The position numbers and the translations under genes are program-made. Below the pieces are notes generated by a model. That model made no database searches. It saw only the letters and a program-made list of their open reading frames with translations, and was not told the origin of the DNA. A DNA stretch of 24,941 nucleotides, taken from NCBI GenBank assembly GCA_002398825.1, contig DHBS01000041.1:81901-106841 (forward strand). Reading direction: 5' to 3'. The DNA is from Syntrophomonas sp. UBA4922. Lineage in GTDB: Bacteria; Bacillota; Syntrophomonadia; Syntrophomonadales; Syntrophomonadaceae. Positions 7,839-15,532 of this stretch are shown here, one piece after another (position 1 is the stretch's first letter; each line of letters starts with the position of its first letter).

Positions 7839-8165
7839 TATGCAGAAGTGTGAGAGTCACCTGAGATGACTGAAGGATGCGTCCCGTTTAATGAGGGTAT
7901 GCCTAAATTGGCGTAAAGTCCAAATCGATATAGAGTAAGGCGGTAGTTTTTAGGGGCAGTTGGCCGGCGTAGTCAACTGCCCCTTTAAATTTGCATTATG
8001 CTTTATGGCTTTCTGATGTCAATCCTGTTTGATCCGAGATACGCTGCCGAATAGATCGAGGGCGGGCCAAAACGGAGTGCCGCTGCGTATTATATTAGAG
8101 GCATAATTAGGAAGTTAAGTGGCGCCGGATCTGATAAGCCGGTATTAGCAGAGGAGGAGAATATT
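7839..8165. other. Gene-free space between two-component operon and small membrane protein gene
   Basis: The first part (7839-7952) can form short hairpins, such as AGTCA/TGACT around 7856-7872, but matches no RNA family I know. The terminator at 7953-7983 follows. The rest (7984-8165) is the upstream region of the next gene and ends in a strong GAGGAGGAG ribosome site. I see no convincing promoter. Confidence 0.5.
7953..7983 (+). terminator. Rho-independent terminator after the response regulator
   Basis: A perfect 10-bp stem (GGGGCAGTTG 7953-7962 and CAACTGCCCC 7974-7983) encloses an 11-base loop and is followed by TTTAAATTT. It lies 115 bases after the response-regulator stop. The short T-run makes it a moderately strong terminator. 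It marks the end of the 3454-7838 operon. Confidence 0.8.
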
Positions 8166-8465
8166 ATGTATTCGGTTGGGGCTATTGTTATAGCCGCAAT
8201 GTTGTCTGAGGCGGTCTGGGAAACCGGAAAAATGGTCTGGCAAAAAGGCAAAGTGTCAGTGGATCGTGTGGGAGCGCTGGTAGTCGGATTGCTTATTGCT
8301 GTAGGAGCGGGTTTGGATATGTTTTTACTGGTTGGCATAAACTTTTTTCATCCACTTATCGGCCAAATACTAACCGGGATACTGTTATCCAGAGGCGCTA
8401 ACTTTGTCCACGATTTACTGAAATCCGCTGAAGGTATAGTTCAACGGAAGAAAGCTACCCCCTAA
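8166..8465 (+). CDS. Small membrane protein, unknown function
   Basis: I do not recognise this 99-residue protein. It has an N-terminal hydrophobic stretch (3-14), then an amphipathic segment rich in W and K. One long or two short membrane helices follow (about 37-63 and 66-77), then a basic C-terminus ending RKKATP. A strong GAGGAGGAG site precedes the ATG, which supports expression. The size and two-helix layout are compatible with a holin-like or small structural membrane protein, but no motif proves either. It stands alone between a terminator and a palindromic intergenic element. Confidence 0.7.
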   Translation: MYSVGAIVIAAMLSEAVWETGKMVWQKGKVSVDRVGALVVGLLIAVGAGLDMFLLVGINFFHPLIGQILTGILLSRGANFVHDLLKSAEGIVQRKKATP

Positions 8466-8553
8466 TTGTTTGGGGGATTTTAATATCAACGATAGGGTGA
8501 GGTTATGTACGAGCAAATCCGGGAGAATCTATTTCGAATTAAAATCCCCCTGC

Positions 8554-8646
8554 CCCGCAATTCTCCTAAGGCTCTCATGTTTTCTCCAGGGCAGGATGAA
8601 CCTGTCAATCGGCACCAGGTTTAATCAAGAAGCAAGGAATTGCGGG
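8554..8646. repeat. Palindromic element with nested hairpins (MITE-like or structured RNA)
   Basis: A perfect 10-bp inverted repeat (CCCGCAATTC 8554-8563 and GAATTGCGGG 8637-8646) encloses 73 bases. Inside is a second perfect stem, AACCTG (8599-8604) and CAGGTT (8616-8621). The space from 8466 to 8784 has no credible gene; an open frame across 8470-8655 lacks a ribosome site. The nested symmetry suggests a small non-autonomous mobile element or a folded transcript. No target-site duplication was identified. Confidence 0.5.
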
Positions 8647-8670
8647 ATGGAGTGATACTTTTTTAAGCGA

Positions 8671-8701
8671 CAAAAAGGACCGTCCCCATTTGGCATTTTT
8701 G
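8671..8701. repeat. GGAC/GTCC palindrome flanked by A- and T-tracts
   Basis: CAAAAA (8671-8676) and TTTTTG (8696-8701) bracket the core GGACCGTCCCC (8677-8687). The core resembles palindromes at 14762-14799 and 17907-17919 and, more loosely, the hairpin at 8-64. It is probably one copy of a dispersed intergenic repeat. Confidence 0.4.
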
Positions 8702-8784
8702 TTTCAAAAAAATTCATTTTTTAATTCGCATACAAATATACTGTTAAATATCAAACATTGTGTTACTATAATTGCGAGGTGATA

Positions 8785-9318
8785 ATGTTGGATATTAAAA
8801 TTGAGAGCCTGATACCTTTTGAAAAAATCAAGAACGATGTAGATTCGGTTTTTCAGTTGGTTGACAAGAACAATACCGTAGTTCTGCTGAAAAACAACCA
8901 GCCGGTATATTTGATAGTCAAATATGCGGCCGATGGGGAAGCCCTTGGAAACATAACAGTCGCCAGCAGCGAAGGCAAAACTGCCGGAAAACGCGGTCGC
9001 AAAAGCAAAGCCCCCGGGAGCCGGAAAGCCCGCAAAGGCAAAACCGCCGAAAGCGCCGGCGAAAGCGTCAATACAGGGAGCAGCGAAACCCCCAAGTACA
9101 CGCTGCAGGAAGCTATGAAGCTGGTTCTGTCGGAAACCGAGGGGAAACAGATGCATGCCGCTGAACTGGCCGAAGAAGTATACCAGCGCGGGTTGTATCT
9201 AAAAAAGAACGGCGCCAAGGCGGAATACAACCAGCTGCGCGCCAGATGCACCCATTATCCGGATTTGTTTGAGGCTCTGCCGGGAAATATCATAAAGCTC
9301 AGAGAAGTTGTAGAATAG
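8785..9318 (+). CDS. Phd-like N-terminus plus HARE-HTH domain, chromosomal DNA-binding protein
   Basis: From ATG 8785, chosen for the GAGGTGAT site, the protein has 177 residues in three parts. Residues 1-47 resemble a Phd/YefM-type antitoxin fold (IPFEKIKNDVD..., then VVLLKNNQPVYLIV). Residues 62-100 are a flexible basic linker with an AT-hook-like RGRKSK (70-75). Residues 105-172 resemble the HARE-HTH domain (HB1/ASXL/RpoE-delta type), with YTLQEAMKLVL and MHAAELAEEVYQRGLY. HARE-HTH proteins bind DNA or modulate polymerase in chromatin-like settings. No toxin gene is adjacent, so I infer a nucleoid-associated or regulatory protein rather than an antitoxin. A TATAAT at 8767-8772 is too close to the start to serve as a normal promoter. 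Confidence 0.7.
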   Translation: MLDIKIESLIPFEKIKNDVDSVFQLVDKNNTVVLLKNNQPVYLIVKYAADGEALGNITVASSEGKTAGKRGRKSKAPGSRKARKGKTAESAGESVNTGSSETPKYTLQEAMKLVLSETEGKQMHAAELAEEVYQRGLYLKKNGAKAEYNQLRARCTHYPDLFEALPGNIIKLREVVE

Positions 9319-9351
9319 GGGATATCGATGGCGTGAAACGCCCTGCCAAGG

Positions 9352-9840
9352 CTAAAAGTAATTCAACCCCACTTGGATTCGGCCGGGGAGCAGCTCCATT
9401 ATAATGTAAGACAGCCATTTTTCACGGCGCTTATTAGTCATTGAGCCGGGATTTATCATCAGAATGCCCCTTTTGGTCTGTACCAGAGGCTGATGACTGT
9501 GCCCGAAAATTATCAGGTCCACATTATCATCTGCGAATTGATCATAAGCCCTTTCCAGGGTGGTTTTGTCGTGCCCGTGACCGTGGAAAATCCCGATTCT
9601 ATATCCTGACAGAGTAATCACCTGTTTCTCCCTGGTGGCGCGTCTGATCCTGATTTCATCGCAATTTCCCCACACACTGTACAGCTTCTTATAACTCTTC
9701 ATAAATTCGTAGGTCTCAAAGCTTACGAAATCGCCGGTATGAATAATCACTTCGACTTCGTGAAAAGCATTCCTCACCAGAGCCAACCAGTCGTCCGCAA
9801 GCTCGGTTATATGAGTATCGGAAAGAATCCCTATTTTCAT
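9352..9840 (-). CDS. YfcE/MJ0936-type metallophosphoesterase
   Basis: The 162-residue protein carries the calcineurin-like metal-site blocks in order: D-T-H near the N-terminus (LSDTH), GDF after IIHTGDF, G-N-C-D (VWGNCD), FHGHGHD, and IFGHSHQP followed by INPGS. That order matches the small YfcE-family phosphodiesterases, which are Mn2+-dependent enzymes of uncertain natural substrate. The chosen ATG at 9840 has a TAGGAGGT site and starts directly at MKIGILSDTH, the normal N-terminus for the family; an upstream extension to 9939 is unlikely. It is convergent with the HARE-HTH gene, separated by 33 bp holding a weak GGCG/CGCC hairpin (9330-9342). Confidence 0.87.
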   Translation of the reverse strand: MKIGILSDTHITELADDWLALVRNAFHEVEVIIHTGDFVSFETYEFMKSYKKLYSVWGNCDEIRIRRATREKQVITLSGYRIGIFHGHGHDKTTLERAYDQFADDNVDLIIFGHSHQPLVQTKRGILMINPGSMTNKRREKWLSYIIMELLPGRIQVGLNYF

Positions 9841-9878
9841 GGTATAACCTCCTAACCCAAGTGGAACGGTTCTTGCTT

Positions 9879-9909
9879 TCTCCCGGGAGAGCCGCCTGTG
9901 TCTCAGGCG
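9879..9909. promoter_or_regulatory. Two adjacent palindromes upstream of the phosphoesterase gene
   Basis: A perfect 12-bp palindrome, TCTCCCGGGAGA (9879-9890), is followed by a 6-bp hairpin, CGCCTG (9893-9898) with CAGGCG (9904-9909). Both lie 39-69 bases upstream of the phosphoesterase start. They could be an operator or leader hairpin; function is not shown by sequence alone. Confidence 0.35.
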
Positions 9910-9959
9910 CCATGAGTGGGGGCTTTGTAGGTTGACCAACCCAGCAAATCGTAAATCAC

Positions 9960-10136
9960 TCAGTAGGCCAGCAAACCTTCGATAATCATAGCCACACCTA
10001 GAATACCGAGTACAATGCTTACCCAGCCGCTCATAACCAGGGGATTAAAAATAACCAGGTAGAGCAGAACCAAACCGGCAACAAGCCTGATGATACGGTC
10101 TAAATAGCCCAGGTTGCGGCGCAAGGACAAATGCAC
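9960..10136 (-). CDS. Small DUF2892-like membrane protein
   Basis: The proposed start is GTG 10136, with a GGAGGTG site 8 bases upstream, giving 58 residues. It begins MHLSLRRNLGYLDRIIRL, followed by two hydrophobic segments (LVAGLVLLYLVIF and WVSIVLGILGVAMIIEGLL). The short N-terminus with N-x-G-x-x-D-R-x-x-R-x and two helices is the pattern of DUF2892 (YgaP-type) inner membrane proteins of unknown role. An in-frame ATG at 10169 would put the ribosome site inside the gene. The next minus-strand gene, the phosphoesterase, starts 119 bp further on, so a shared transcript is possible. Confidence 0.75.
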   Translation of the reverse strand: MHLSLRRNLGYLDRIIRLVAGLVLLYLVIFNPLVMSGWVSIVLGILGVAMIIEGLLAY

Positions 10137-10394
10137 GTCATAACACCTCCATATTCCCATTATGCGCATTATTCAAACGGGTGATTCACGGCCGGCGGGA
10201 AAGTATCGACTTTGGCTGACCCGCGCGCACAAATTCTTGATTTGCTTTCTGCCGAGGCACAAGGCAGAAGCGTTCCCGGCTTGCGCAGGAATAATAGTTT
10301 TGAATCGCGAATATTCAGGTGAATTTGATTCTAATTGTAGAGGTGTTGAAAATGGAATACTATGCTGGCCTGATTTTATTTAAAGGAGTCATGT

Positions 10395-10664
10395 ATGAGC
10401 ATCTTTGAAATTATTATGCTAATATGTTTTGGATTTGCGTGGCCATTTTCGATTTATAAATCCTATAAATCCGGTTCTAATGAAGGAAAGAGCCTGATAT
10501 TTCTGTTCATTGTTTTTACAGGGTATATTGCCGGGATCTTGCACAAAATATTATACAACTTCGATATAGTTGTATATTTATATGCTTTAGATGGAGTTTT
10601 GGTGGGAATTGATATTTTGTTATTCCTGAGGAACCAAAGAAGAGCAAGCGGGAACTGTTCTTGA
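10395..10664 (+). CDS. Small three-helix membrane protein (PQ-loop-like)
   Basis: The 89-residue protein has three hydrophobic helices (about 4-20, 33-52, 58-78). The segment FGFAWPFSIYKSYKSG, with its internal proline after an aromatic-rich helix, recalls single PQ-loop or semiSWEET-type half transporters, but the PQ pair itself is not present. An AAAGGAG site 6 bases before the ATG supports the start. It stands alone, and its function is unknown. Confidence 0.65.
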   Translation: MSIFEIIMLICFGFAWPFSIYKSYKSGSNEGKSLIFLFIVFTGYIAGILHKILYNFDIVVYLYALDGVLVGIDILLFLRNQRRASGNCS

Positions 10665-10835
10665 CTTGCGCTTTAGTATAATCCCGTGGTAGTTTCATAT
10701 AGGGGATGATTGAGCCCCGATCGGCTGCAAGAAAATTTTAGAATTAAAATGTATCCCTCCGTCATACTTGAAGCTGGAAAAGTCATTTTTAAGAGAGTGC
10801 TTTCCTCGATAAAAACGGGGAAATGAAGGTGAGCT

Positions 10836-11525
10836 ATGGATTATCATAAACCAATACCGTTAAAACAACCCCCCGTTCTCGATGCTATAGAAGTTGAAGA
10901 GAACGGCGAACCGCTGGTATGCTTGTCAGACTATGGGGAGGATTTCATATTTGAACCGGTGTATTATAATAAAGGGATTCAAGGCTCGATAAATACACTC
11001 TATGCCCGGGAACAGGTTGCCCAAAAACTATTGAAGGCATCCAAATTATTGCCGCACGGTTACAAATTCAAGATTTTCGATGCCTGGCGGCCCTTCGATG
11101 TCCAAATGAGTTTGTACAACAGTTTTTTACAGGAGAATCTGGAATTGAAATCTGCCGGTAAATCCCTGGAGGAAATCCGTAAAATAACCCGCCAGTATGT
11201 TACTTTTCCCAGCCGGGACCCTATGAAACCCTTTTTACATGCTACGGGCGGAGCCATCGACTTGACGATTGTTGATCAAGGCCGGTATGTCGATATGGGT
11301 ACCGAATTTGATGCCTTTATGGATAAAGCGCATACATGCTATTTTGAGATAAATAATAGTGATGCGACCATTACCAGAAACCGCCGTTTATTATATAATG
11401 TCATGAGCGAATGCGGTTTCGTAAATTACCCTTTTGAGTGGTGGCACTTTGATTACGGTGACCCGGTTTGGGCGTTTTATAATAGCTGCAATGCCATTTA
11501 CGGAGGAATCGGCAGCTGCGAATAA
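10836..11525 (+). CDS. VanX-family D-alanyl-D-alanine dipeptidase (peptidase M15D)
   Basis: The enzyme hydrolyses the free dipeptide D-Ala-D-Ala. The 229-residue protein shows the VanX zinc and catalytic set: H135 and D142 in LHATGGAID, and E201 and H204 in FEWWHFDYG. The H-to-D spacing (7) and E-to-H spacing (3) equal those of VanX. An R-P pair in the AWRPFD segment (R85) fits the conserved substrate-site arginine. The residue pattern before H135 (PFLH) differs from the SSH of VanX itself. No VanH, VanA or VanRS genes are nearby, so a role in peptidoglycan recycling or D-Ala use is more likely than glycopeptide resistance. The start has a GAAGGTGAG site. It has no signal peptide, so it acts in the cytoplasm. 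Confidence 0.87.
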   Translation: MDYHKPIPLKQPPVLDAIEVEENGEPLVCLSDYGEDFIFEPVYYNKGIQGSINTLYAREQVAQKLLKASKLLPHGYKFKIFDAWRPFDVQMSLYNSFLQENLELKSAGKSLEEIRKITRQYVTFPSRDPMKPFLHATGGAIDLTIVDQGRYVDMGTEFDAFMDKAHTCYFEINNSDATITRNRRLLYNVMSECGFVNYPFEWWHFDYGDPVWAFYNSCNAIYGGIGSCE

Positions 11526-11606
11526 TTCATATTGATTACGCTCTCTGAAAGTGTGTGTAACAAAAAGCTGCAAGAAACACTATCAAGAAAGTTGATGTTC
11601 ATTTAA

Positions 11607-12698
11607 ATGAAAAATAATCGGTTGGGCAAGAATAGAAAGTCCATGAAGTACGTCACGGTTATGCTGGTTATCGTTACCGTATTGCTCTGGCTGCTTTGTC
11701 TGGCGGTTGAATACATTCTGGGCTCCCGCTCGGGAGATTTTGAGTTTTTGGCGATAATGGAGACAGTGGCCGAGAATCTTATCGGTATACTCCCCCCGCT
11801 TATTATCTTCAACTTTGCTTACGAATATTTTACTAAGCTGTATGTATCCGAAGAAATATCGGAAAAAATCGCTGAGACCATGATGAGCAATACCGATGTT
11901 ATCGATCGTTTCAGCGATGAATCCAAAAAGGATTTTGTCTTCGCCTCTCTGAACTCGATTCTCAACAAGGAAAAAGGCGAAGTTGTCTACAATATCATCA
12001 AGCCGTACATAGATTTTGAGTTTAATATTAGGAGAAATTTTAAGTATTTTATTAGTTTGGATGAATATCGCGGCAAGAACTGGCTTTTCTCTTGCGATGA
12101 TTACTATGCTGTCACTGAAAGAATCTCGTATACTAAGGTGCTGTCGAGCAATAAAACATTCCAGAGTGTTTTTAAACTGGGCTTTTTTGTGCAAGATGCC
12201 GATCTCGATGAAAAACTCAAAGCCGATACTTATCTTTTTAGAGAGAACTTGCAGATAAAGAACCAAGACCTGATAAGATTGATAGCTCTCACGGATGAGG
12301 AAAAATTAGATTTTGTAAAGAACCAGCTGGCGCTAAAAGTCTTGATAAACAAAACCGCAGCACAGCTAGTGAGTGTTGAAATCGGGGAGAACGGCATTGA
12401 GCTGGTATTTGAGACCGTTCACTTGAATTTGACCGAAGCGCAGGTCGAGATATATTTTGTCATGCCCCAATTAAAAAGTAAAAACAAATTTTTGGTATCC
12501 ATTCCCGAACCCACCTGCAAAGTAGATATTTCTTTCTATTACCCCCGCGATTACTTGAATGTCACTTTAATTCCTTTTTTGAACGGAGAGTACAACAGCA
12601 AAGATGCTGTTCAAGTGGACGGCGTCAGAAATATCGAGTTTGATAACTGGGTCATCCCCATGAGCGGAGCCGTTTTTATCTGGGAAGAATGCAAGTAG
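11607..12698 (+). CDS. Two-helix membrane protein with large soluble domain, unrecognised
   Basis: I do not recognise this 363-residue protein. It has two N-terminal membrane helices (about 13-38 and 57-75) and then a long soluble part. The first section of that part (80-240) is charged and helical. The last section (about 255-360) looks beta-rich, with alternating hydrophobic residues and a C-terminal SGAVFIWEE. No Walker, nuclease or kinase motif is visible. No good ribosome site precedes the first ATG (11607); an in-frame ATG at 11643 is an alternative that keeps both helices. It lies between the dipeptidase and the MutS-like gene, and a hairpin follows 33 bp after its stop, so it is probably its own transcript. 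Confidence 0.7.
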   Translation: MKNNRLGKNRKSMKYVTVMLVIVTVLLWLLCLAVEYILGSRSGDFEFLAIMETVAENLIGILPPLIIFNFAYEYFTKLYVSEEISEKIAETMMSNTDVIDRFSDESKKDFVFASLNSILNKEKGEVVYNIIKPYIDFEFNIRRNFKYFISLDEYRGKNWLFSCDDYYAVTERISYTKVLSSNKTFQSVFKLGFFVQDADLDEKLKADTYLFRENLQIKNQDLIRLIALTDEEKLDFVKNQLALKVLINKTAAQLVSVEIGENGIELVFETVHLNLTEAQVEIYFVMPQLKSKNKFLVSIPEPTCKVDISFYYPRDYLNVTLIPFLNGEYNSKDAVQVDGVRNIEFDNWVIPMSGAVFIWEECK

Positions 12699-12731
12699 CC
12701 GCGCAAAAGATTGGTTTTATTCCCCATAATA

Positions 12732-12749
12732 CAGAACCAGACGGTTCTG
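12732..12749. terminator. Short perfect hairpin after the unrecognised membrane protein
   Basis: CAGAACC (12732-12738) and GGTTCTG (12743-12749) form a 7-bp stem with a 4-base loop. No T-tract follows on the plus strand, so this may be a weak terminator or a 3' end stabiliser. Confidence 0.35.
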
Positions 12750-12833
12750 GTGTCAACTCCACACCTTTCCCAGTACATGGGTGTAGAAAAACATAACAAT
12801 TAACTGGTGCCAAACTGTTTGCGACTGGGTACC

Positions 12834-12859
12834 GGGTCTTAATAATGGGTCTTAATAAT
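12834..12859 (+). repeat. Two tandem copies of a 13-base unit
   Basis: GGGTCTTAATAAT occurs twice with no gap (12834-12846 and 12847-12859), just upstream of the MutS-like gene. This could be a slippage product or a pair of binding sites. Confidence 0.6.
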
Positions 12860-12895
12860 GTATGGAAATGATTCCACATCTATTTTAGGTTGGGT

Positions 12896-14707
12896 ATGAA
12901 TATGAATGAGTCAATTGATAAATTTGGGAAACGTTGGCAAGACTATATCAGTAAAACGGAAAAGCTGGACAAGTATTCAGACAGATTAAGCTCGCTGCGT
13001 TTATACTGCTTCCTCATCGGTGCTTTATTAACCGGGATGGTTTTTTACTATAGCGGACCAACCCCTGGATTTATCCTTTTAAGTATTTCGTTGAGCACTT
13101 TTTTATGCCTGGTCCTAAAGCATGATAAGGTTATCAGGCAGGCCAACCGATATCGCTATATGGTAGAAATAAATCATAAATGCGTGCAGCGGCTGGAAGG
13201 GGATTGGACCTGCTTTGATGATGATGGAAAAGAATATGCCAATCCTCAACACAGATATATTGATGATCTGGACATTTTCGGACGCAGCTCGCTGTTTCAG
13301 TGGCTAAATACCAGCAATACCTATCAGGGAAGAGAATTTATCCGAGATTGGCTGGAAAATCCTCTGCAGGATAGGGCGAGGATTACCGAAAGGCAAAAAG
13401 CCGTCCAGGAACTCGCTTTGAAGCTGGACTGGACTCAGGATTTACAGTGCCTGGGCATGGGGGCAGCGAATTTTAAGAAAAATCCTGAAAACCTCTTTGC
13501 CTATGTGGAAAATGCAGAGCAGCTGTTTTCTAAAGCTTGGATCAAGGCTATATTTTATATCCTGCCCGTTATGACCATCGCATCTTTTATTCTCGGGTAT
13601 GGAGCTCGATCTGTTTCGATATATATACCCCTGGTTTTGTTCGGCTTACAGTTCATTGTTAATATCTGGGGAAGCCGGCGGGTAAACCAGATTCTGGATA
13701 CGGTCCATACCTATAAAAACAAGCTATCTGTTTATCAGGGACTGTTCGAGCATATCGAAAAGGAAACGTTTCGCGAGCCTTATCTGTTGGAACTACAATC
13801 CGGGCTGTTTAATCAAGACGAGCCCGCCTCACAACAGATAAAAGTTCTGGACAAGATTGTCGGAGCGATTGGATTTAAGTATAATCCGATTATTTATTTT
13901 ATTCTTAATAATGTAATTTTTATGGATTTCCATTGTGTATTTGCCCTGGAAAGATGGAGAGCCAAATCCGGTTCATACTTGCGTAAATGGGTCTATCATC
14001 TCGGCATATATGAAGCCCTGTCAAGCATGGCTTTGCTTGCCCAGTTAAACCCTCATTGGTGTTATCCTGAGTTTGATCAGAACAAGCTTTTTATTAACGC
14101 CGAGGATATAGGACATCCGCTCATTGCTGCAAAAAACAGAGTTGTCAACCAACTTAGCGTGGAAAACCAGATATGTGTTGTTACGGGCTCCAACATGTCA
14201 GGAAAAACGACTTTACTAAGGACCATAGGGGTAAATTTGGTGCTGGCCTATGCCGGGGCTCCGGTATGTGCCAGGCATTTTGCCTGTTCAATCATGGATA
14301 TCTTTACTTCGATGCGGATCAATGACGATTTAAATAGCGGCATCTCTACATTTTATGCGGAATTGCTGCGGATAAAAATGATCATTGATTATGCCCAAAA
14401 CCATGTTCCCATGATATTTCTCATTGATGAGTTGTTTAGAGGAACCAATTCACGGGATCGGGTTGCGGGGGCCCGGAATGTTCTTATGAACCTTAATAAA
14501 GATTGGATTATCGGTTTGATATCGACCCATGATTATCAATTGTGCGATTTTGAAGATGAGCCGGGCGGTAGGATCAAAAACTATCATTTTATTGAAACCT
14601 ACTCAGACGATGCAATACAGTTTGACTACCGCCTAAGATCAGGACCATGCAAAACCAGCAACGCCAGGTATCTGATGAGGATGATTGGCATTGACATATT
14701 GGATTAG
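12896..14707 (+). CDS. Membrane-embedded MutS-like ATPase
   Basis: The 603-residue protein has two N-terminal helices (about 35-52, 56-74) and two central ones (about 216-234, 241-258). A C-terminal MutS-type ATPase domain carries Walker A GSNMSGKTT (431-439), Walker B MIFLIDELF with D511/E512, and then RGTNSRDR, the conserved MutS block after Walker B. Mismatch-recognition domain I is absent. Proteins of this build are known in Firmicutes as MutS-related, but their role is not established, and membrane placement argues against classical mismatch repair. A single gap of about 200 bp separates it from the upstream unknown gene. Start choice is open between TTG 12890, ATG 12896 and ATG 12902; the AGGT just upstream does not decide. 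Confidence 0.82.
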   Translation: MNMNESIDKFGKRWQDYISKTEKLDKYSDRLSSLRLYCFLIGALLTGMVFYYSGPTPGFILLSISLSTFLCLVLKHDKVIRQANRYRYMVEINHKCVQRLEGDWTCFDDDGKEYANPQHRYIDDLDIFGRSSLFQWLNTSNTYQGREFIRDWLENPLQDRARITERQKAVQELALKLDWTQDLQCLGMGAANFKKNPENLFAYVENAEQLFSKAWIKAIFYILPVMTIASFILGYGARSVSIYIPLVLFGLQFIVNIWGSRRVNQILDTVHTYKNKLSVYQGLFEHIEKETFREPYLLELQSGLFNQDEPASQQIKVLDKIVGAIGFKYNPIIYFILNNVIFMDFHCVFALERWRAKSGSYLRKWVYHLGIYEALSSMALLAQLNPHWCYPEFDQNKLFINAEDIGHPLIAAKNRVVNQLSVENQICVVTGSNMSGKTTLLRTIGVNLVLAYAGAPVCARHFACSIMDIFTSMRINDDLNSGISTFYAELLRIKMIIDYAQNHVPMIFLIDELFRGTNSRDRVAGARNVLMNLNKDWIIGLISTHDYQLCDFEDEPGGRIKNYHFIETYSDDAIQFDYRLRSGPCKTSNARYLMRMIGIDILD

Positions 14708-14761
14708 TTTCGCGGAATTGTCGGCGGGCTGACTCCGGCGTCCGGGTGACAGGCTGACAAG

Positions 14762-14799
14762 GGTGAAGGGGACCGTCACCGTCCCTAACGGTCACCCCC
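14762..14799. repeat. Nested GGGAC/GTCCC palindrome
   Basis: GGTGA (14762-14766) can pair with TCACC (14792-14796), and inside it GGGAC (14769-14773) pairs with GTCCC (14781-14785) around a 7-base loop. It lies in the 191-bp space between the MutS-like gene and the next gene. The core matches those at 8677-8687 and 17909-17919. It could also serve as a terminator-like structure for the MutS-like gene, but no T-tract follows. Confidence 0.5.
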
Positions 14800-14898
14800 G
14801 CTTGCGCGCATGCCTTTAATGCCTTTAATAACCGGTCCCCGCTTACGGCATAATTATGATAATATAGACTAGGAAATTATCTGAAAAGGTGAAGCTCA

Positions 14899-15423
14899 AT
14901 GAGTATTTTCGGTCAAGCGATCAAGGGCACAGTTGGATTGCTGGCTAATGGACTTGATTGCATTATCACCGCAAGTACCCGTCAGATCGGGAAAAAGTAC
15001 AGAGATAGCGACCTTGTTAAAACCGCCGGTGAGATCGGATCCAATACGGTGCGGGTGACGGAAAACACGGTTAAAACCTTGACCGACGTAGTGGATGGAG
15101 GCCTTGAGGCTGGAGCAGGTTATCTTATAAAGGATGAAATAAAGGTAGACAGCGGCATAAAAAGGGCTAAAACCGCGGGTAAAGATCTGGTTTCGGGTGT
15201 GGAACGAGGAATTGCCAGTACTTATGAAGCAGGCGCCAAGACCACCGGCAGCGCAGTGGAGGCCGGGAAGCATTATTTCAAAGGCGACAAAACGATGGCC
15301 CGTCAGGAGCTGGCCAATACCAAGACGCATGCTAAAGAATTGGGTAAATTAATAGTGGTGGGTTTGCTGGCATTTGGGGCTATGGATAATGGTGTTAAAA
15401 ACAAGAGCAACCAAATAGTATGA
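14899..15423 (+). CDS. Helical amphipathic protein of unknown function
   Basis: This 174-residue protein is unrecognised. It is rich in A, G, K, T and V with few aromatics. The middle (about 45-140) is built of recurring segments such as VKTLTDVVDGGLEAGAG, VSGVERGIASTYEAGAK and TGSAVEAGKHY, about 20-25 residues each. This suggests a helical, LEA- or apolipoprotein-like surface-binding protein. A mildly hydrophobic C-terminal stretch (151-164, IVVGLLAFGAM) could be a short membrane contact. A GAAAAGGTGAAG site precedes the ATG. There is no signal peptide and no neighbour that hints at its job. Confidence 0.7.
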   Translation: MSIFGQAIKGTVGLLANGLDCIITASTRQIGKKYRDSDLVKTAGEIGSNTVRVTENTVKTLTDVVDGGLEAGAGYLIKDEIKVDSGIKRAKTAGKDLVSGVERGIASTYEAGAKTTGSAVEAGKHYFKGDKTMARQELANTKTHAKELGKLIVVGLLAFGAMDNGVKNKSNQIV

Positions 15424-15532
15424 TAGCAAATACCTCAACCGACCAGAAATATAAACCGCAACGTCAATGCGCGTTGCATCGTTGCTGATTAATACTGAAC
15501 CAACGACATATCTGGAGCTTTTTATATAGATT

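Noticed and set aside
8470..8655. 61-residue open frame after the small membrane protein
   Set aside because: It lies within the palindromic element, has no good ribosome site, and its sequence looks like translated repeat DNA.
8767..8772. TATAAT as a promoter -10 for the HARE-HTH gene
   Set aside because: It is only 12 bases before the start codon, which would remove the ribosome site from the message, and no -35 match is found.
8704..9156. Minus-strand frame rich in F, A and G opposite the HARE-HTH gene
   Set aside because: The repeats are a mirror of the basic linker codons on the plus strand; the plus-strand gene has a ribosome site and recognisable domains.
10162..10383. 73-residue open frame before the small three-helix protein
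   Set aside because: No ribosome site, no hydrophobic or domain pattern, and it overlaps the start region of the minus-strand DUF2892-like gene.
10836..11525. Glycopeptide-resistance cluster based on the VanX-type gene
   Set aside because: No ligase, dehydrogenase or VanRS-type regulators are adjacent; the two-component pair at 5773-7838 belongs to the electron-transfer operon and is NarL-type.
12834..12859. Tandem 13-base units as a CRISPR or iteron array
   Set aside because: Only two copies with no spacer and no associated genes.
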